The notes: generated by a model not told the origin, from the sequence alone. A stretch of DNA of 64,000 bases from Luteimonas wenzhouensis (GCF_007859305.1 NZ_VOHE01000004.1:211232-275231), one strand, 5' to 3'. Counted from the stretch's first letter, positions 44,331 to 54,590 are shown. A program made the numbers and translations.

Positions 44331-44517
44331 TACGTCCTCCGCCATGCCGATGCCTGCGAAACGACCTTGAACCCGGGGTTCAAGTGGGGACGCTCGTCAT
44401 CCTTCGGGCTTCCCGCTGCGAGGCGGACCTGCTCTCCCGGACTTCGCTGCATCCCCGAGGTCGTCTTAAGGGACAAGGCGAATGTTGCGCATGCCGTCGG
44501 ACACGGCAGAGGACGTG
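44331..44517 (-). ncRNA. ssrS: 6S RNA
   Basis: The locus between zapA and fau is the standard site for 6S RNA, which binds the sigma-70 RNA polymerase holoenzyme in stationary phase. The ends form a closing stem: ACGTCCTC at the 5' end (+ strand 44509-44516) pairs with GAGGACGT at the 3' end (44332-44339), and the next bases continue the stem. Near the 3' side, TTGAACCCCGGGTTCAAGG (read on the minus strand) followed by CGCAGGCATCGGCATGGCGGAGG resembles the E. coli 6S sequence. A TATACT -10 box is at 44523-44528. The length, about 187 nt, fits. The exact ends are estimates. Confidence 0.88.
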
Positions 44518-44629
44518 GGGGAAGTATAGCCGGGCCGGGGGCACTGCCAAGGCCGTTCGTCGGCGGGGCGGGCCTGCAGTTCACGAGCGTGAACCCCGAT
44601 GCGGCCGATGCCGGCGCCCGGCCGCGGGA

Positions 44630-44929
44630 TCAGCGCGCGTCGATCAGCGCGTCGAGCTTGCGCTGCAGGTCCTCGAGCATGCGCGCCATCTCGCGGTCGC
44701 GGTGCTCGTTCTCCTCGCGCAGCTGTTGCAGTTCGTGCGCCAGGTTCAGCGCGGCCAGGACCGCGACCCGGTCCACGGCGGCCATGCGGTTGCCGCCGCG
44801 CACCTCGCGCATGCGCCCATCGAGCAGCCGCGCCGCGGCGGCCAGGCTCTCGCGCTGGTCGGGGGCGACGCCGACGGTGTACTCGCGGTCGAGCACGCGC
44901 ACGCTCACCGCCTCGGTGGTCGAACTCAT
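44630..44929 (-). CDS. zapA: Cell division protein ZapA
   Basis: A 99-residue protein that binds FtsZ and bundles protofilaments at the Z ring. The N-terminal VSVRVLDREYTVGVAPDQRESL and the following long coiled coil (RVAVLAALNLAHELQQLREENEHRDREMARMLEDLQRKL) are the family layout. The first gene downstream is 6S RNA, as in E. coli. The upstream gene is a small coiled-coil protein, 10 nt away. Confidence 0.9.
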   Translation of the reverse strand: MSSTTEAVSVRVLDREYTVGVAPDQRESLAAAARLLDGRMREVRGGNRMAAVDRVAVLAALNLAHELQQLREENEHRDREMARMLEDLQRKLDALIDAR

Positions 44930-44939
44930 GCGCGCGCGC

Positions 44940-45161
44940 TCACGTGTGCTGCTCCAGCGACTTGAGCCGCGCGATCATGGCCTCGACCCGCGAGCGCGCC
45001 TGCTCGTTCTTGGCCAGCAGCTGCGAGCGTTCGCCGGCGAGCTGCTCCTGCTGCTGGCGCAGCGACCGGTTCTCCTCGGCGAGCTGCTGCGCCCGCGCGA
45101 CCAGCGCGTCGATGCGCGCGGTCAGGGCGCGGAGCTGGGCAAGCACGTCGGGGCGGTCCAT
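44940..45161 (-). CDS. ZapB-like coiled-coil protein (TIGR02449 family)
   Basis: A 73-residue, almost entirely coiled-coil protein with LRALTARIDALVARAQQLAEEN and QQQEQLAGERSQLLAKNEQARSRVEAMIARL. The TIGR02449 family sits beside zapA in xanthomonads and pseudomonads and is thought to act in cell division in a ZapB-like way. The spacing of 10 nt to zapA suggests one transcript. The start is an ATG at 45161. Confidence 0.82.
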   Translation of the reverse strand: MDRPDVLAQLRALTARIDALVARAQQLAEENRSLRQQQEQLAGERSQLLAKNEQARSRVEAMIARLKSLEQHT

Positions 45162-45192
45162 GCCGGCACGATAGGCAGGCGGCGCGGGGCGG

Positions 45193-47406
45193 TCAAGGCG
45201 CGGCCACCGGCCGCGGCGGGGTGCCCTCCCGGGCCGGGCGCCAGTTGCGGATGAAGGCCAGGCAGGCGTGCGCCTCCAGCGGCGGCGACAGCCAGAACCC
45301 CTGGACCTCGTTGCACGCGTGCTCGCGCAGGAACCGGACCTGGGCCTCGGTCTCCACGCCCTCGGCGACCACGTTCAGGCCCAGCGAATGGGCCATGGTG
45401 ATGACCGTGCTGGTGATCGCCGCGTCCTCCGGGTCATGGGTGAGGTCGCCGATGAAGGCCTTGTCGATCTTGATCGTGGTGATCGGCAGGCGCTTGAGGT
45501 AGGCCAGCGAGGAATATCCGGTGCCGAAGTCGTCGATCGCCAGCGACACGCCCAGTTCACGGAAGGCCTGCAGCTTGGCCGCGGTGTGCTCGGCATTGGC
45601 CATCAACACGCTCTCGGTCAGTTCCAGTTCGAGCGAGCTGGGCGGCAGTTCGATGTCGGCCAGCACGCGGCTGACCACCTCGGGGAAGTCGCCGCGCAGC
45701 AGCTGCAGCACCGAGACGTTGACCGAGACGGTGAGCTCGGTCAGCCCGTGCTGGCGCCAGCGCTGCAGGGTCAGGCAGGCCTCGCGCAGCACCCATTCAC
45801 CGATCTCCAGGATCAGGCCGCTCTCCTCGGCCATCGGGATGAAGTCGGCCGGCGGAATGTCGCCATGCTCGTCGCTTTGCCAGCGCAGCAGCGCCTCGAC
45901 CCCGGTGATCCGGCCCTCGGCCAGCGCCAGCTGCGGCTGGAACACCAGACGCAGTTCGCCTCGGTCGAGCACCTTGCGCAGCGCGCCGGAGATCGTGGCG
46001 CGCTGGCGCACCGCCACGTCCATGGCGTCGTCGTAGCGCATGAAGGTGCGGCGGCCGGCGGCCTTGGCCTGGTACATCGCGGTGTCGGCCTGCTTGAGCA
46101 GCTCGGTCGGCACGTGCGCGTGGTCGGGGTAGAGGCTGATGCCGATCGATGGCGAGATCGCGATCTCGCGCCGGTCGTCGAGCAGCAGCGGCGCCTCGAA
46201 GGCCATGATGATCTCGCGCGCGACGTGGTCGGCCTCCTCGGGCGAGTCCAGGTTCTCGAGCACCACGGTGAACTCGTCGCCGCCCAGCCGGGCCACGGTG
46301 TGGTGCATGCCCACGGTCTGCTGCAGGCGCGCGGCCGCCGCGCGCAGGATCCGGTCGCCGGCGGCGTGGCCGAGCGAGTCGTTGACGTCCTTGAACCGGT
46401 CCAGGTCCAGGAACAGCACCGCGATCCGGTTGTCCTCGCGGTGCGCGCGCACGATCGCGCGCGACAGGCGCTCGGACAGCAGCGAACGGTTGGGCAGGTT
46501 GGTCAGGGTGTCGAAGTTGGCCAGGTAGCGCAGTTCCTGCTCGGCGCGCTTTTGCTGGGTGATGTCGTTGAGCACCATCACGTACAGGATCAGCTGGCCG
46601 TTCTTGTCGTAGACCGTGCTCGACTCGATCTGGCACAGGAACTCCTCGCCGTCCTTGCGCCGCTGCCAGATCTCGCCGTTCCAGCGGCCCTTGCGCCGGA
46701 TCTGCTCGCGGATGTGCTGGTAGAACGCGGCGTCGTGCTGGAGGCTGTCGAGCACGCTGGCGTTGCGGCCGATGACGTCGTCCTCATCGTAGCCGGTCAT
46801 GCGCAGGAACGCGGGGTTGACCGAGACGAAATCGAAGTTGCGGTCGATCACCGCCACCGCCTCGTTCATGCTGCGCAGCACTTCGCTGGAGATGCGCAGC
46901 TCGCGGTCGGCCTCGCGGGTGCCGGTGATGTTGAGCGCGGTTCCGGCGATGCGCTGGATGCGGCCCTGGGCGTCGCGCGAGACCGCGCGGCCGCGGGCGC
47001 GCATCCATACCCATTCGCCGCGGTCGTTGGCCACGCGCAGTTCGGCCAGGAACGTATCGGTGTGCCCGGCGAGGTAGTCGTCCACCCGGCGGCGCACCAT
47101 CGCCAGGTCCTCGGGGTGGACCAGTTCCGCGGCGTCGATGCTCTCCTCGGCCAGCTCGCCCGACGGGCTGTTGCGTGATTCCCCGGCCAGGCGATGGATC
47201 CGGCCGCTGGCCACGTCGTAGGCCCAGTAGCGTTCGTCGGTCGCCCACAGCGCCAGCTTCAGGCGCTCCTCGCGGTCGCGCAGCTGCTCGATGTAGCTGC
47301 GCTCGCGGCGGCGCCGGTGCAACATGATGAACAGCAGCGCGACCAGCAGCACCGATGCGGTCGCCGCCGCAACCAGCAGCTGCAGATCCCCCGGGTTGGT
47401 CGACAC
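45193..47406 (-). CDS. PAS-GGDEF-EAL cyclic di-GMP signalling protein
   Basis: A 737-residue signalling protein. One N-terminal membrane segment (about residues 10-30) is followed by two PAS domains (about 45-160 and 165-290), then GGDEF and EAL domains. The GGDEF domain holds VARLGGDEF (active-site motif intact, no RxxD inhibitory site seen). The EAL domain holds EALLRW, VSVNVSVL, ELTES, DDFGTGYSSLAYLKRLP, IKIDKAFI and AEGVET, so all catalytic residues appear present. It may make or degrade cyclic di-GMP. The GTG at 47406 with AGGGG before it gives a membrane-anchored protein; longer starts lack support. Confidence 0.85.
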   Translation of the reverse strand: MSTNPGDLQLLVAAATASVLLVALLFIMLHRRRRERSYIEQLRDREERLKLALWATDERYWAYDVASGRIHRLAGESRNSPSGELAEESIDAAELVHPEDLAMVRRRVDDYLAGHTDTFLAELRVANDRGEWVWMRARGRAVSRDAQGRIQRIAGTALNITGTREADRELRISSEVLRSMNEAVAVIDRNFDFVSVNPAFLRMTGYDEDDVIGRNASVLDSLQHDAAFYQHIREQIRRKGRWNGEIWQRRKDGEEFLCQIESSTVYDKNGQLILYVMVLNDITQQKRAEQELRYLANFDTLTNLPNRSLLSERLSRAIVRAHREDNRIAVLFLDLDRFKDVNDSLGHAAGDRILRAAAARLQQTVGMHHTVARLGGDEFTVVLENLDSPEEADHVAREIIMAFEAPLLLDDRREIAISPSIGISLYPDHAHVPTELLKQADTAMYQAKAAGRRTFMRYDDAMDVAVRQRATISGALRKVLDRGELRLVFQPQLALAEGRITGVEALLRWQSDEHGDIPPADFIPMAEESGLILEIGEWVLREACLTLQRWRQHGLTELTVSVNVSVLQLLRGDFPEVVSRVLADIELPPSSLELELTESVLMANAEHTAAKLQAFRELGVSLAIDDFGTGYSSLAYLKRLPITTIKIDKAFIGDLTHDPEDAAITSTVITMAHSLGLNVVAEGVETEAQVRFLREHACNEVQGFWLSPPLEAHACLAFIRNWRPAREGTPPRPVAAP

Positions 47407-47566
47407 GCGGACCCCTGCGCTCGCGTAAGTGACCGGGCGAGTGTAGGCGCGCGCGGCGTCCGGCAACAAGCCGCGCCCGCGCCGCGTCCACTGCGGCGGG
47501 CGCATGCCGGCATGCAGCCGCGGGAAACACGTTCTAGACTGCGCGCTTCCCAGACAGGAGCCATAC

Positions 47567-48112
47567 GTGTCCGAATCCATGCCTTCGCTGCCGGAGGTGG
47601 AGGCCGCGGGCCGCGAGCACGGCCTGGCCTGCGGCGGGTCCGAGCTGCACGGCGGGCTGTGCGGCTGGCTGGCCGGTGGCGGCCAGGCCGGCCCCGACTG
47701 GCCGGCCCGGGTCATGGCCGACGAGGGCCTGGAGGCGGTCGCGCCGGGCGGGGTCCTGGATCGCCTGGGCCGGGCCACCGCCGCGCAGATGGAGGACCAG
47801 GCCTTCGGCTTCGACCTGCTGCTGCCCGACCCCGAGGCCCCGCTCTACGCCCGCAGCGGCGCCCTGTTCGAATGGTGCCGGGGCTTCGTCGGCGCCTTCG
47901 GCCTGGCCGCCGGCCCGGCGCCGCCGCTGTCGGAGGAGGGTGCCGAGGCGCTGGCCGACCTGGTCCGGCTGGCGGCGGCCATGCCCGAGGACGGCGGCGA
48001 CCAGGAGGACGAGCAGGCGCTGGCCGAGATCGAGGAGTACGTGCGGGTGGCGGCGCTGCTGCTGCACGGCGACTGCGCCCTGGGGCCGCGCCACCGCGGC
48101 CGCCTGAACTGA
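47567..48112 (+). CDS. ygfB: YgfB/UPF0149 family protein
   Basis: A 181-residue UPF0149 (YgfB) protein. Seen are ELHGGLCGWLAGGG near the N-terminus, MEDQAFGFDLLLPD and LFEWCRGFVGAFGLA in the middle, and EEYVRVAALLL near the C-terminus. The GTG at 47567 follows CAGGAGCCATAC, a good ribosome-binding site. An ATG four codons later is the alternative. The gene lies directly upstream of pepP, which begins inside its stop codon, as in E. coli. Function is unknown; family members affect beta-lactam resistance in pseudomonads. Confidence 0.85.
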   Translation: MSESMPSLPEVEAAGREHGLACGGSELHGGLCGWLAGGGQAGPDWPARVMADEGLEAVAPGGVLDRLGRATAAQMEDQAFGFDLLLPDPEAPLYARSGALFEWCRGFVGAFGLAAGPAPPLSEEGAEALADLVRLAAAMPEDGGDQEDEQALAEIEEYVRVAALLLHGDCALGPRHRGRLN

Positions 48113-49449
48113 TGGCCGCGCCGGTGCGAGCGCCGACCGGGATCCCGGCCCAGGCGTACGCGCGCCGCCGCCGCCAGCTGATGCGGATGGCCGGCGAGGA
48201 CGCGATCCTGGTGCTGCCGGCCGCCCCCGAGCGGATCCGCAGCCGGGACACGTACTTCCCCTACCGCCAGGATTCCGACCTGTGGTACCTCACCGGCTTC
48301 CCCGAGCCCGAGGCGGTGCTGGTGCTGGTGCCGGGCCGCCGCCATGGCGAGGCGCTGCTGTTCTGCCGCGAGCGCGACCCCGAGCGCGAGGGCTGGGACG
48401 GGCCGCGCGCCGGTCCCGAGGGCGCGGTCGAGGCCTACGGCATGGACGACGCCTACCCGATCGACGACCTCGACGAGATCCTGCCGGGCCTGCTCGAGGG
48501 CCGGACCCGGGTCTACTACCACTTTGGCCGCGACACCGAATTCGACCTCAAGCTGATCGGCTGGCTCAACCGGGTCCGGGCCCAGGTGCGCCTGGGCGCG
48601 CAGCCGCCGCACGAGTTCCTCGAGCTGGGCCACCTGCTCGACGAGATGCGGCTGTTCAAGTCGCGCGACGAGCTCAAGCTGATGCGCCACGCCGCGCGCA
48701 TCAGCATGCAGGCGCACGAGGCGGCGATGCGCGCCGCGCGGCCGGGGGTGCGCGAATACGAACTGCAGGCCGAGCTGGAACGGGTGTTCCGCGCCGCGGG
48801 CGCCGAGCCGGCGTACAACAGCATCGTCGGCGCCGGCGCCAATGCCTGCGTGCTGCACTACCGCGCCAACCGCGGCCAGGCGCGCGACGGCGACCTGGTG
48901 CTGATCGATGCGGGTGCCGAGTACCACGGCTACGCCGCCGACATCACCCGCACCTTCCCGGCCAATGGCCGCTTCACGAAACCGCAGCGCGAGCTGCACG
49001 ACCTGGTCGACGCCGCCCGCGCCGCGGCGCTGGAACAGGCGCGCCCGGGCGTGCCCTACGAGGCTGGCCACGAAGCCGCGGTGCGGGTGCTGACCGAGGG
49101 GATGCTGCGCCTGGGCCTGCTCAAGGGCAGCCTCGAACGCAACCTCGCCAGCGGCGCCTACAAGCGCTACTACCGGCACAAGACCGGACACTGGCTCGGG
49201 CTGGACGTGCACGACGTGGGCGACTACCGGATCGATGGCGAATCGCGCCTGCTCGAGCCGGGCATGGTGTTCACGATCGAGCCGGGGCTCTACGTACCCG
49301 CCGACGACACCAGCGTGGCCGCGAAGTGGCGTGGCATCGGGATCCGGATCGAGGACGACGTGGCGATCACGAAGGACGGCCACGAAGTGCTCACCGACGG
49401 CCTGGCGCGCAGCGCCGACGAGATCGAGGCGTTCATGGCGGCACGCTGA
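48112..49449 (+). CDS. pepP: Xaa-Pro aminopeptidase
   Basis: A 445-residue metallopeptidase of the M24 (pita-bread) fold that removes an N-terminal residue next to proline. The N-terminal creatinase-like domain has DTYFPYRQDSDLWYLTGFPEPEAVL. The dinuclear metal site includes LIDAGAEYHGYAADITRTFP, the HKTGHWLGLDVHDVGDY His region, FTIEPGLYVP and IGIRIEDDVAI. The start overlaps the ygfB stop by one nucleotide. The length fits PepP (441 in E. coli). Confidence 0.93.
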   Translation: MAAPVRAPTGIPAQAYARRRRQLMRMAGEDAILVLPAAPERIRSRDTYFPYRQDSDLWYLTGFPEPEAVLVLVPGRRHGEALLFCRERDPEREGWDGPRAGPEGAVEAYGMDDAYPIDDLDEILPGLLEGRTRVYYHFGRDTEFDLKLIGWLNRVRAQVRLGAQPPHEFLELGHLLDEMRLFKSRDELKLMRHAARISMQAHEAAMRAARPGVREYELQAELERVFRAAGAEPAYNSIVGAGANACVLHYRANRGQARDGDLVLIDAGAEYHGYAADITRTFPANGRFTKPQRELHDLVDAARAAALEQARPGVPYEAGHEAAVRVLTEGMLRLGLLKGSLERNLASGAYKRYYRHKTGHWLGLDVHDVGDYRIDGESRLLEPGMVFTIEPGLYVPADDTSVAAKWRGIGIRIEDDVAITKDGHEVLTDGLARSADEIEAFMAAR

Positions 49450-49494
49450 GGGCGTGGCTGCCGCGTGCGTGGGGCAGGTCGGAAGTTCCGGTCC

Positions 49495-50781
49495 CTAACC
49501 CTCCAGCACCGCCTTCAGCGCGTGGTACTCGGGTGCCATCGCCACTGCGCGGGCAGGCCGTGCCAGGCATTCGGCCAGCGCCGGCGGCGGCTCCACCACG
49601 CGCCCGACCAGCGGTTCGACGATGCTCTCGAACTTGGCCGGATGCGCGGTCGCGACCACCGCCCACGGGCGCGCGTCGCCCGCGGTACGCAGGTCCTGCA
49701 GCAGCTTCAGTCCGGTGGCCGTGTGCGGACAGGCGACGATGCCGTGGCGCGCGGGCGCCTCGCGCAGCACCGCGCGGATCGTCGCGTCGTCCACCGACGC
49801 GGCCACGAAGCCGGCGCGCAGGGCGTCGTCGTCGGCATGCCAGTGGCGCAGCCGCTCGAAGTTGCTCGGCGCGCCCACGTCCATGGCATTGGCCAGGGTG
49901 GCGCGGGTGGGCTGCGCGACGTACTCGGCGCCGGCGAAGTAGCGCGGCAGGGTGTCGTTGGCATTGCAGGCCAGGCGGATCTCGCCGACCGGCGCGCCCA
50001 TGCTGCGCGCCACGAACGCGGCACTGGCGTTGCCGAGGTTGCCGGTGGGCACGATGAAGTTGAGCGCCTGGCCGTGCGCGGCGTGGAAGTGCGTGGCCGC
50101 GTGCGCGTAGTACGCGGCCTGCGGCAGCAGCCGGCCCAGGCTGATGCTGTTGGCCGAGCCCAGCGGCACCCGCGCGCGCAGCGCCGCGTCGGCCAGCGCC
50201 TGCTTGGCCAGGCGCTGGCAGTCGTCGAAACTGCCGGCGACGCGGTAGGCGGCCACGTTGTCGCCCCAGCAGCCCAGCCCGTGGGCCTGGCGTGGCGAGA
50301 CCTTGCCGTCGGGGTACAGGATCACCACCCGGAAGCCGGGTCGGCGGTGGAAGGCGGCCGCGACCGCGGCGCCGGTGTCGCCCGAGGTCGCGACCACGAT
50401 CGTGGTCGGCGGCGCGGTCCGGTCGCGCAGGCCCTCGAGCGCCCGCGCCAGGAAGCGCGCGGCGTAATCCTTGAACGCGGCGGTGGGGCCGTGGAACAGC
50501 TCCAGCACGTGGTCGCCGGCACCGGCCAGCGGACGCAGCGGTGCGTCGAACGAGAACGCGTCGGCGCAGATCGCCTCGAGCCGGTCGCGCAGCATGGAGC
50601 CGGCGAAGTAGGGCGCCAGGGTCCGCCGCGCGGTCGCGGGCAGGGTGGGCAGCGGCGACCAGTCGGCCAGGGCCGGGATTCGTTCGGGCACGTACAGGCC
50701 GCCGTCCGGCGCGAGACCGGCGACCAGGGCGGCGTCGATGGGGGTCGGGGGCACCTGTCCCCGGGTGCTGATGAAGTGCAT
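49495..50781 (-). CDS. thrC: Threonine synthase
   Basis: A 428-residue PLP enzyme, the last step of threonine synthesis from O-phosphohomoserine. The PLP lysine is in TAAFKDYAARFLARALEG, and the phosphate-binding VATSGDTGAAVAAAFHRR follows. The C-terminal half holds NSISLGRLLPQAAYYAHA and PTGNLGNASAAF. The ATG at 50781 starts MHFISTRG, the usual N-terminus. It is 57 nt after thrB. The long, class II (fungal/bacterial) type lacks the N-terminal SAM-sensing domain of plants. Confidence 0.93.
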   Translation of the reverse strand: MHFISTRGQVPPTPIDAALVAGLAPDGGLYVPERIPALADWSPLPTLPATARRTLAPYFAGSMLRDRLEAICADAFSFDAPLRPLAGAGDHVLELFHGPTAAFKDYAARFLARALEGLRDRTAPPTTIVVATSGDTGAAVAAAFHRRPGFRVVILYPDGKVSPRQAHGLGCWGDNVAAYRVAGSFDDCQRLAKQALADAALRARVPLGSANSISLGRLLPQAAYYAHAATHFHAAHGQALNFIVPTGNLGNASAAFVARSMGAPVGEIRLACNANDTLPRYFAGAEYVAQPTRATLANAMDVGAPSNFERLRHWHADDDALRAGFVAASVDDATIRAVLREAPARHGIVACPHTATGLKLLQDLRTAGDARPWAVVATAHPAKFESIVEPLVGRVVEPPPALAECLARPARAVAMAPEYHALKAVLEG

Positions 50782-50838
50782 GCGTGTCCTGCGGATGTCC
50801 TGGCGTGGGCGGACGCGGCGCGTCCGTGGCAGAGCGGG

Positions 50839-51816
50839 TCAGGCGCCGGTCGCGGCCCGGGCCGGCGCCGGCTGCGCGGACGATCGCGCCACCACCTCCG
50901 CCGCCGGGGCATTGACCGGGGTCACGTAGGCGCGGGCGTCGAACCCGGCGTCGACGAAGGCCTGGCGCATCGCCGGCGCGGCACGTTCGGCCGCCGCGCG
51001 CGCGTCGAACCAGGCGAACACGCTGGGGCCGCCGCCGGAGATGCTGGCGCCGAGCGCGCCGTGCTCGAGCGCGGCGGCTTTGACCGCGGAGAAGCCGGGG
51101 ATCAGCGGCGCGCGGCGCGGCTCCACCAGCACGTCGCGCAGGCCGTCGCGGAGCAGGTCGGCGTCGTCGTGCTGCAAGCCGAGCAGGAACTGGGCCAGGT
51201 GCGCGCCCTGGCGCACTACGTCGGCCAGTGGATAGGGCGCCGCCAGCACCTCGCGCGAACGGCGCGTCTCCAGCACCTGGTCGGGGTGCACCACCACCGC
51301 GTGCAGCCAGTCGGGGGCGGCGATGCGCAGCGCGCGCGCCTCGGTGGCCAGGGCCACGCCGCCCAGCAGCATCGGGGCCACGTTGTCGCCATGGCGGCTG
51401 CCGCTGGAGATCGCCTCGCCGTCGAGCGCGAAGCGGTACAGCGCCTCGCGCGGCAGCGGCGCGTCGAGCAGGGCGTTGGCCGCCACCAGCGCGGCCACGC
51501 ACGAGGCCGCCGATCCGCCCAGGCCCGAGCCCAGCGGGACGCCCTTGTGGAGTTCCAGCGCGAACCCGTACGGCAGCCCGAGCGCCTCGCGCAGCGCCAG
51601 CAGGGCGCCGCCGGCGGTGTTGCGCCGCGGGTCGAGGGGCAGCGTGTCGGCCCCGGCGATGTCGCCGCCGATGGCATCGATGCGCACCTGCGGCTCGGCG
51701 ATCCTGCGCACGGTCGCCAGGTCCCTCGGGCCGTCGATGGCGTGGCCGAGCAGGTCGAAGCCGACCCCGATGTTGCCGACGCTGGCCGGCGCGAAGGCGG
51801 TGGCCGAATGGTTCAT
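50839..51816 (-). CDS. thrB: Homoserine kinase (GHMP family)
   Basis: A 325-residue GHMP kinase that phosphorylates homoserine. [23 protein letters not shown] marks the N-terminus. The ATP-binding [24 protein letters not shown] is at about 85-108. [15 protein letters not shown] marks the C-terminal motif. The ATG overlaps the thrA stop by 4 nt, so translation is coupled. An Ala/Pro-rich tail of about 20 residues ends the protein. Confidence 0.93.
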   Translation of the reverse strand: MNHSATAFAPASVGNIGVGFDLLGHAIDGPRDLATVRRIAEPQVRIDAIGGDIAGADTLPLDPRRNTAGGALLALREALGLPYGFALELHKGVPLGSGLGGSAASCVAALVAANALLDAPLPREALYRFALDGEAISSGSRHGDNVAPMLLGGVALATEARALRIAAPDWLHAVVVHPDQVLETRRSREVLAAPYPLADVVRQGAHLAQFLLGLQHDDADLLRDGLRDVLVEPRRAPLIPGFSAVKAAALEHGALGASISGGGPSVFAWFDARAAAERAAPAMRQAFVDAGFDARAYVTPVNAPAAEVVARSSAQPAPARAATGA

Positions 51817-54368
51817 GAGTGCGCGCCGATCCCGTTGCTGAGCGAATGCGCGATCGCGAGGATATCGCCGAACACGCCCGCGGCGGTCACCTGCGGCCCC
51901 GCCCCCGGCCCCTGCACCACCAGCGGGTTGCTGGCATAGCGCGCGGTGGTGAACTGGACCAGGTTGTCGGTGAGGCGGGTGTGGCAGCAGGCGTGGTCGG
52001 CCGGCAGCGCGACCACGCCCACGCGCGCGCCCTGGGCCTGCGAGAGGTGGGCGATGTGGCGCAGCTTCAGGCCCTTCGACCTGGCGTCCTCGAGCCGCGC
52101 CTGCATCGGCGCGTCGAGCTCGTCGAGGCGGGCCAGGAACTCGTCGCGCGACGCCTCGCGCAGGTGCCCGGGCACCAGGCTCTCCACCGCGACGTCGTCC
52201 AGCGACAGCTCGCGCCCGGCCTCGCGGGCCAGGATCACCAGCTTGCGGGCCACGTCCAGGCCCGAGAGGTCGTCGCGCGGGTCGGGTTCGGTGTAGCCGA
52301 GCTCGCGCGCCTCGCGCACCAGGGCCGAGAACGGGCGGCTGCCGTCGAAGCTGTTGAACAGCCAGGCGAGCGTGCCCGAGAGCATGCCGTCGATCGCCTG
52401 GATCTCGTCGCCGGTGTCGAGCAGGTTGCGCAGGGTGTTGATCACCGGCAGGCCGGCGCCGACCGTGGCCTCGTACATGAAGCGCGCGCCGCTGCGCTGG
52501 GCCTCGCGGATGGCGACGTAGCGCTCCCAGTCGCCGCTGCCGGCGTGCTTGCTCGGGGTGACCACGTGGATGCCGGCCGCCAGCCACTTGGGGTAGTGGC
52601 GCGCGATCGCCTCGCTGCCGCTGCAGTCCACGATCAGCGCGTGCGGCAGGTGCTCGGCGCGCACGTGGGCGGCGAAGGCGTCGGGGTCGAATGCGGGCGT
52701 GCTCATCTCCACCAGTCGTTCGACCGCCTCGGCGGGATGGATGGCGAAATGGTCCAGGGCCATGTAGCCGCTGTTGGCGATGCCGCGCAGGCGCAGGTCG
52801 ATCTGCGAGTTCGCGCGCAGCTTGGGGATCACCGCCGCCAGCTGCGAGAGCAGCGCGCGGCCGACCTGGCCGGGGCCGATCAGCCCGATCGAGACCGTCT
52901 GCGGCGACAGCCAGAACGCCGAGTGCGCCGCGCGCAGGGCGCGGGTGGCGTCGGCGTCGGCGATCGCCACCGAGATGTTGCGCTCGCTCGAGCCCTGGGC
53001 GATGGCGCGGATGTTCACCTGCGCCTGGGCCAGGGCCGAGAACAGCCGCGCGGCGACGCCCGGGATGCCGACCATCCCGTCGCCGACCGCGGCCAGGATC
53101 GACACGTCGCGGGTCAGGCCCACGCCCTGGGTGCCGTTGCTGGCGATCGCGTCGGCGAACGCGGCCTCCACCGCGGCGCGGGCACGGTCGGCCTGGCTGG
53201 CGCGCACCACGCAGCAGATCGAATGCTCCGAGGAACCCTGCGAGATCATCACCACCGACACGCCGGCCCGGTGCAGCGCCGCGAACAGCTTCTCCGCCGT
53301 GCCGGGCACGCCCACCATGCTGTTGCCGGCCAGTTCCAGCACCGCCATGTCGCGGACGATGGTCAGGCCCTTCACCGGGGACGCCTGCGCGTCGCCTTCC
53401 GGGTTCTCGGCCAGGATCCAGGTGCCGGGCGCGGACGGATTGAGCGTGTTGCGGATGCACAGCGGGATCGCGCGCGATTGCACCGGCGCCATGGTCTGCG
53501 GGTGCAGCACCTTGGCGCCGAAGTAGGCCAGTTCGCAGGCCTCGGCGTAGGACATCGTCGGCAGCACGGTGGCGTCGGGCACCAGGCGCGGGTCGGCCGA
53601 GAGCACGCCGTCGACGTCGGTCCAGATCAGCAGCTCGCTGGCATCGAACAGGTTGGCGAAGATCGCTGCCGAATAATCGCTGCCGTTGCGCCCGAGCGTG
53701 GTGCAGCGGCCGTCGCGCTCGCGGGCCACGAAGCCGGTCACGACCACCTTCGCGGGCCGTTGCCGACTGCGCCAGTCGGCGAAGCGTTCGCGCGAGGCCT
53801 CCCAGTCCACGGCCACGCCCATCTCCCCCGGCTGCACCACCAGCACGTCGCGCGTGTCCAGGCGCTGCCAGCCGGCGGCCTCGCCGCCCAGGGCGGCCTG
53901 GACCAGGCGCGAGGAGACCAGTTCGCCGGCGCCGTGCACCTGGGCCACGAGCGCGGTGGTGTCGCCGGTGGCCGAGGCCAGTGCGAGCAGGTCGTCGCGC
54001 AGGCCGTCGAAGTCGCGCGCGACCGCGTCGCGCAGGCCATGGCGGTCCCCGGGGTCGATCGTGGCGGCGGTGGCGAGGTGGCGCTCGCGCAGCGCCGCCC
54101 ATTCGCCGCTCCAGTCCTGGCCGGCGGCCGCCTGTGCGGCCATCGCGACCAGCGCGTTGGTGGCGCCGGCCATGGCCGATACCACGACCACGCGAACGTC
54201 GGCGCCGTCGTCCACCAGCGGGGCAAGCGACGCGATGCGATCGGCGTCGGCGACGCTGCTGCCGCCGAACTTGTGGACCCGGGTCACGCCGCCGGGACGC
54301 AGCGCGGCGACTGCGGACGTGGCGGCGGAGGCGACGGCATCACCGAGGAGTTGGGGTGCGGACGACAT
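51813..54368 (-). CDS. thrA: Bifunctional aspartokinase/homoserine dehydrogenase I
   Basis: An 851-residue enzyme carrying the first and third steps of threonine synthesis. The aspartokinase domain starts [15 protein letters not shown], with [14 protein letters not shown] in the active site. Two ACT domains (about residues 320-470; [16 protein letters not shown] and [17 protein letters not shown]) give threonine feedback. The homoserine dehydrogenase domain starts [18 protein letters not shown] and includes [19 protein letters not shown]. The start at 54368 adds a 25-residue Ala-rich N-terminal extension ahead of the kinase. The operon order thrA-thrB-thrC follows a leader peptide upstream. 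Confidence 0.93.
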   Translation of the reverse strand: MSSAPQLLGDAVASAATSAVAALRPGGVTRVHKFGGSSVADADRIASLAPLVDDGADVRVVVVSAMAGATNALVAMAAQAAAGQDWSGEWAALRERHLATAATIDPGDRHGLRDAVARDFDGLRDDLLALASATGDTTALVAQVHGAGELVSSRLVQAALGGEAAGWQRLDTRDVLVVQPGEMGVAVDWEASRERFADWRSRQRPAKVVVTGFVARERDGRCTTLGRNGSDYSAAIFANLFDASELLIWTDVDGVLSADPRLVPDATVLPTMSYAEACELAYFGAKVLHPQTMAPVQSRAIPLCIRNTLNPSAPGTWILAENPEGDAQASPVKGLTIVRDMAVLELAGNSMVGVPGTAEKLFAALHRAGVSVVMISQGSSEHSICCVVRASQADRARAAVEAAFADAIASNGTQGVGLTRDVSILAAVGDGMVGIPGVAARLFSALAQAQVNIRAIAQGSSERNISVAIADADATRALRAAHSAFWLSPQTVSIGLIGPGQVGRALLSQLAAVIPKLRANSQIDLRLRGIANSGYMALDHFAIHPAEAVERLVEMSTPAFDPDAFAAHVRAEHLPHALIVDCSGSEAIARHYPKWLAAGIHVVTPSKHAGSGDWERYVAIREAQRSGARFMYEATVGAGLPVINTLRNLLDTGDEIQAIDGMLSGTLAWLFNSFDGSRPFSALVREARELGYTEPDPRDDLSGLDVARKLVILAREAGRELSLDDVAVESLVPGHLREASRDEFLARLDELDAPMQARLEDARSKGLKLRHIAHLSQAQGARVGVVALPADHACCHTRLTDNLVQFTTARYASNPLVVQGPGAGPQVTAAGVFGDILAIAHSLSNGIGAHS

Positions 54369-54423
54369 GCTCTGGAAGCTCCGGTTGGGCTCCGCGTCCG
54401 GTCGAGGTGGAAGCCAGGCGGCC

Positions 54424-54444
54424 CCGCACCCCGGTCGGGTGCGG
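54424..54444 (-). terminator. Attenuator hairpin upstream of thrA
   Basis: CCGCACCC at 54424-54431 and GGGTGCGG at 54437-54444 form a perfect 8-bp stem with a 5-nt loop, 14 nt after the leader-peptide stop on the minus strand. A T run is lacking, so termination by itself may be weak. It is the expected place for the thr attenuator stem, and alternative pairing with the leader region could compete. Confidence 0.6.
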
Positions 54445-54458
54445 AGCGGCGTTGTCGA

Positions 54459-54590
54459 TCAGTCCTGCACGCGCGCCCGCACCCCGGCCCCAATGGTGCC
54501 GGTGGTGGTGGTAATCGTCGCAATCGAAACCGCCGCGTTCGCGGGGAACGCGCCAGCACGGGTCGCGAAGATGGCGTGGATGTTCGGCAT
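54459..54590 (-). CDS. thrL: thr operon leader peptide
   Basis: A 43-codon frame encodes a peptide with the Thr/Ile run SIATITTTTGTIGAG near its end, directly upstream of thrA. This is the threonine/isoleucine-rich composition known for thr attenuation peptides (E. coli ThrL has a similar run). Stalling of ribosomes on these codons when charged tRNA-Thr or tRNA-Ile is scarce would keep the downstream hairpin from forming. The start at 54590 has no ribosome-binding site and lies close to a possible promoter. A start further inside is possible. Confidence 0.8.
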   Translation of the reverse strand: MPNIHAIFATRAGAFPANAAVSIATITTTTGTIGAGVRARVQD

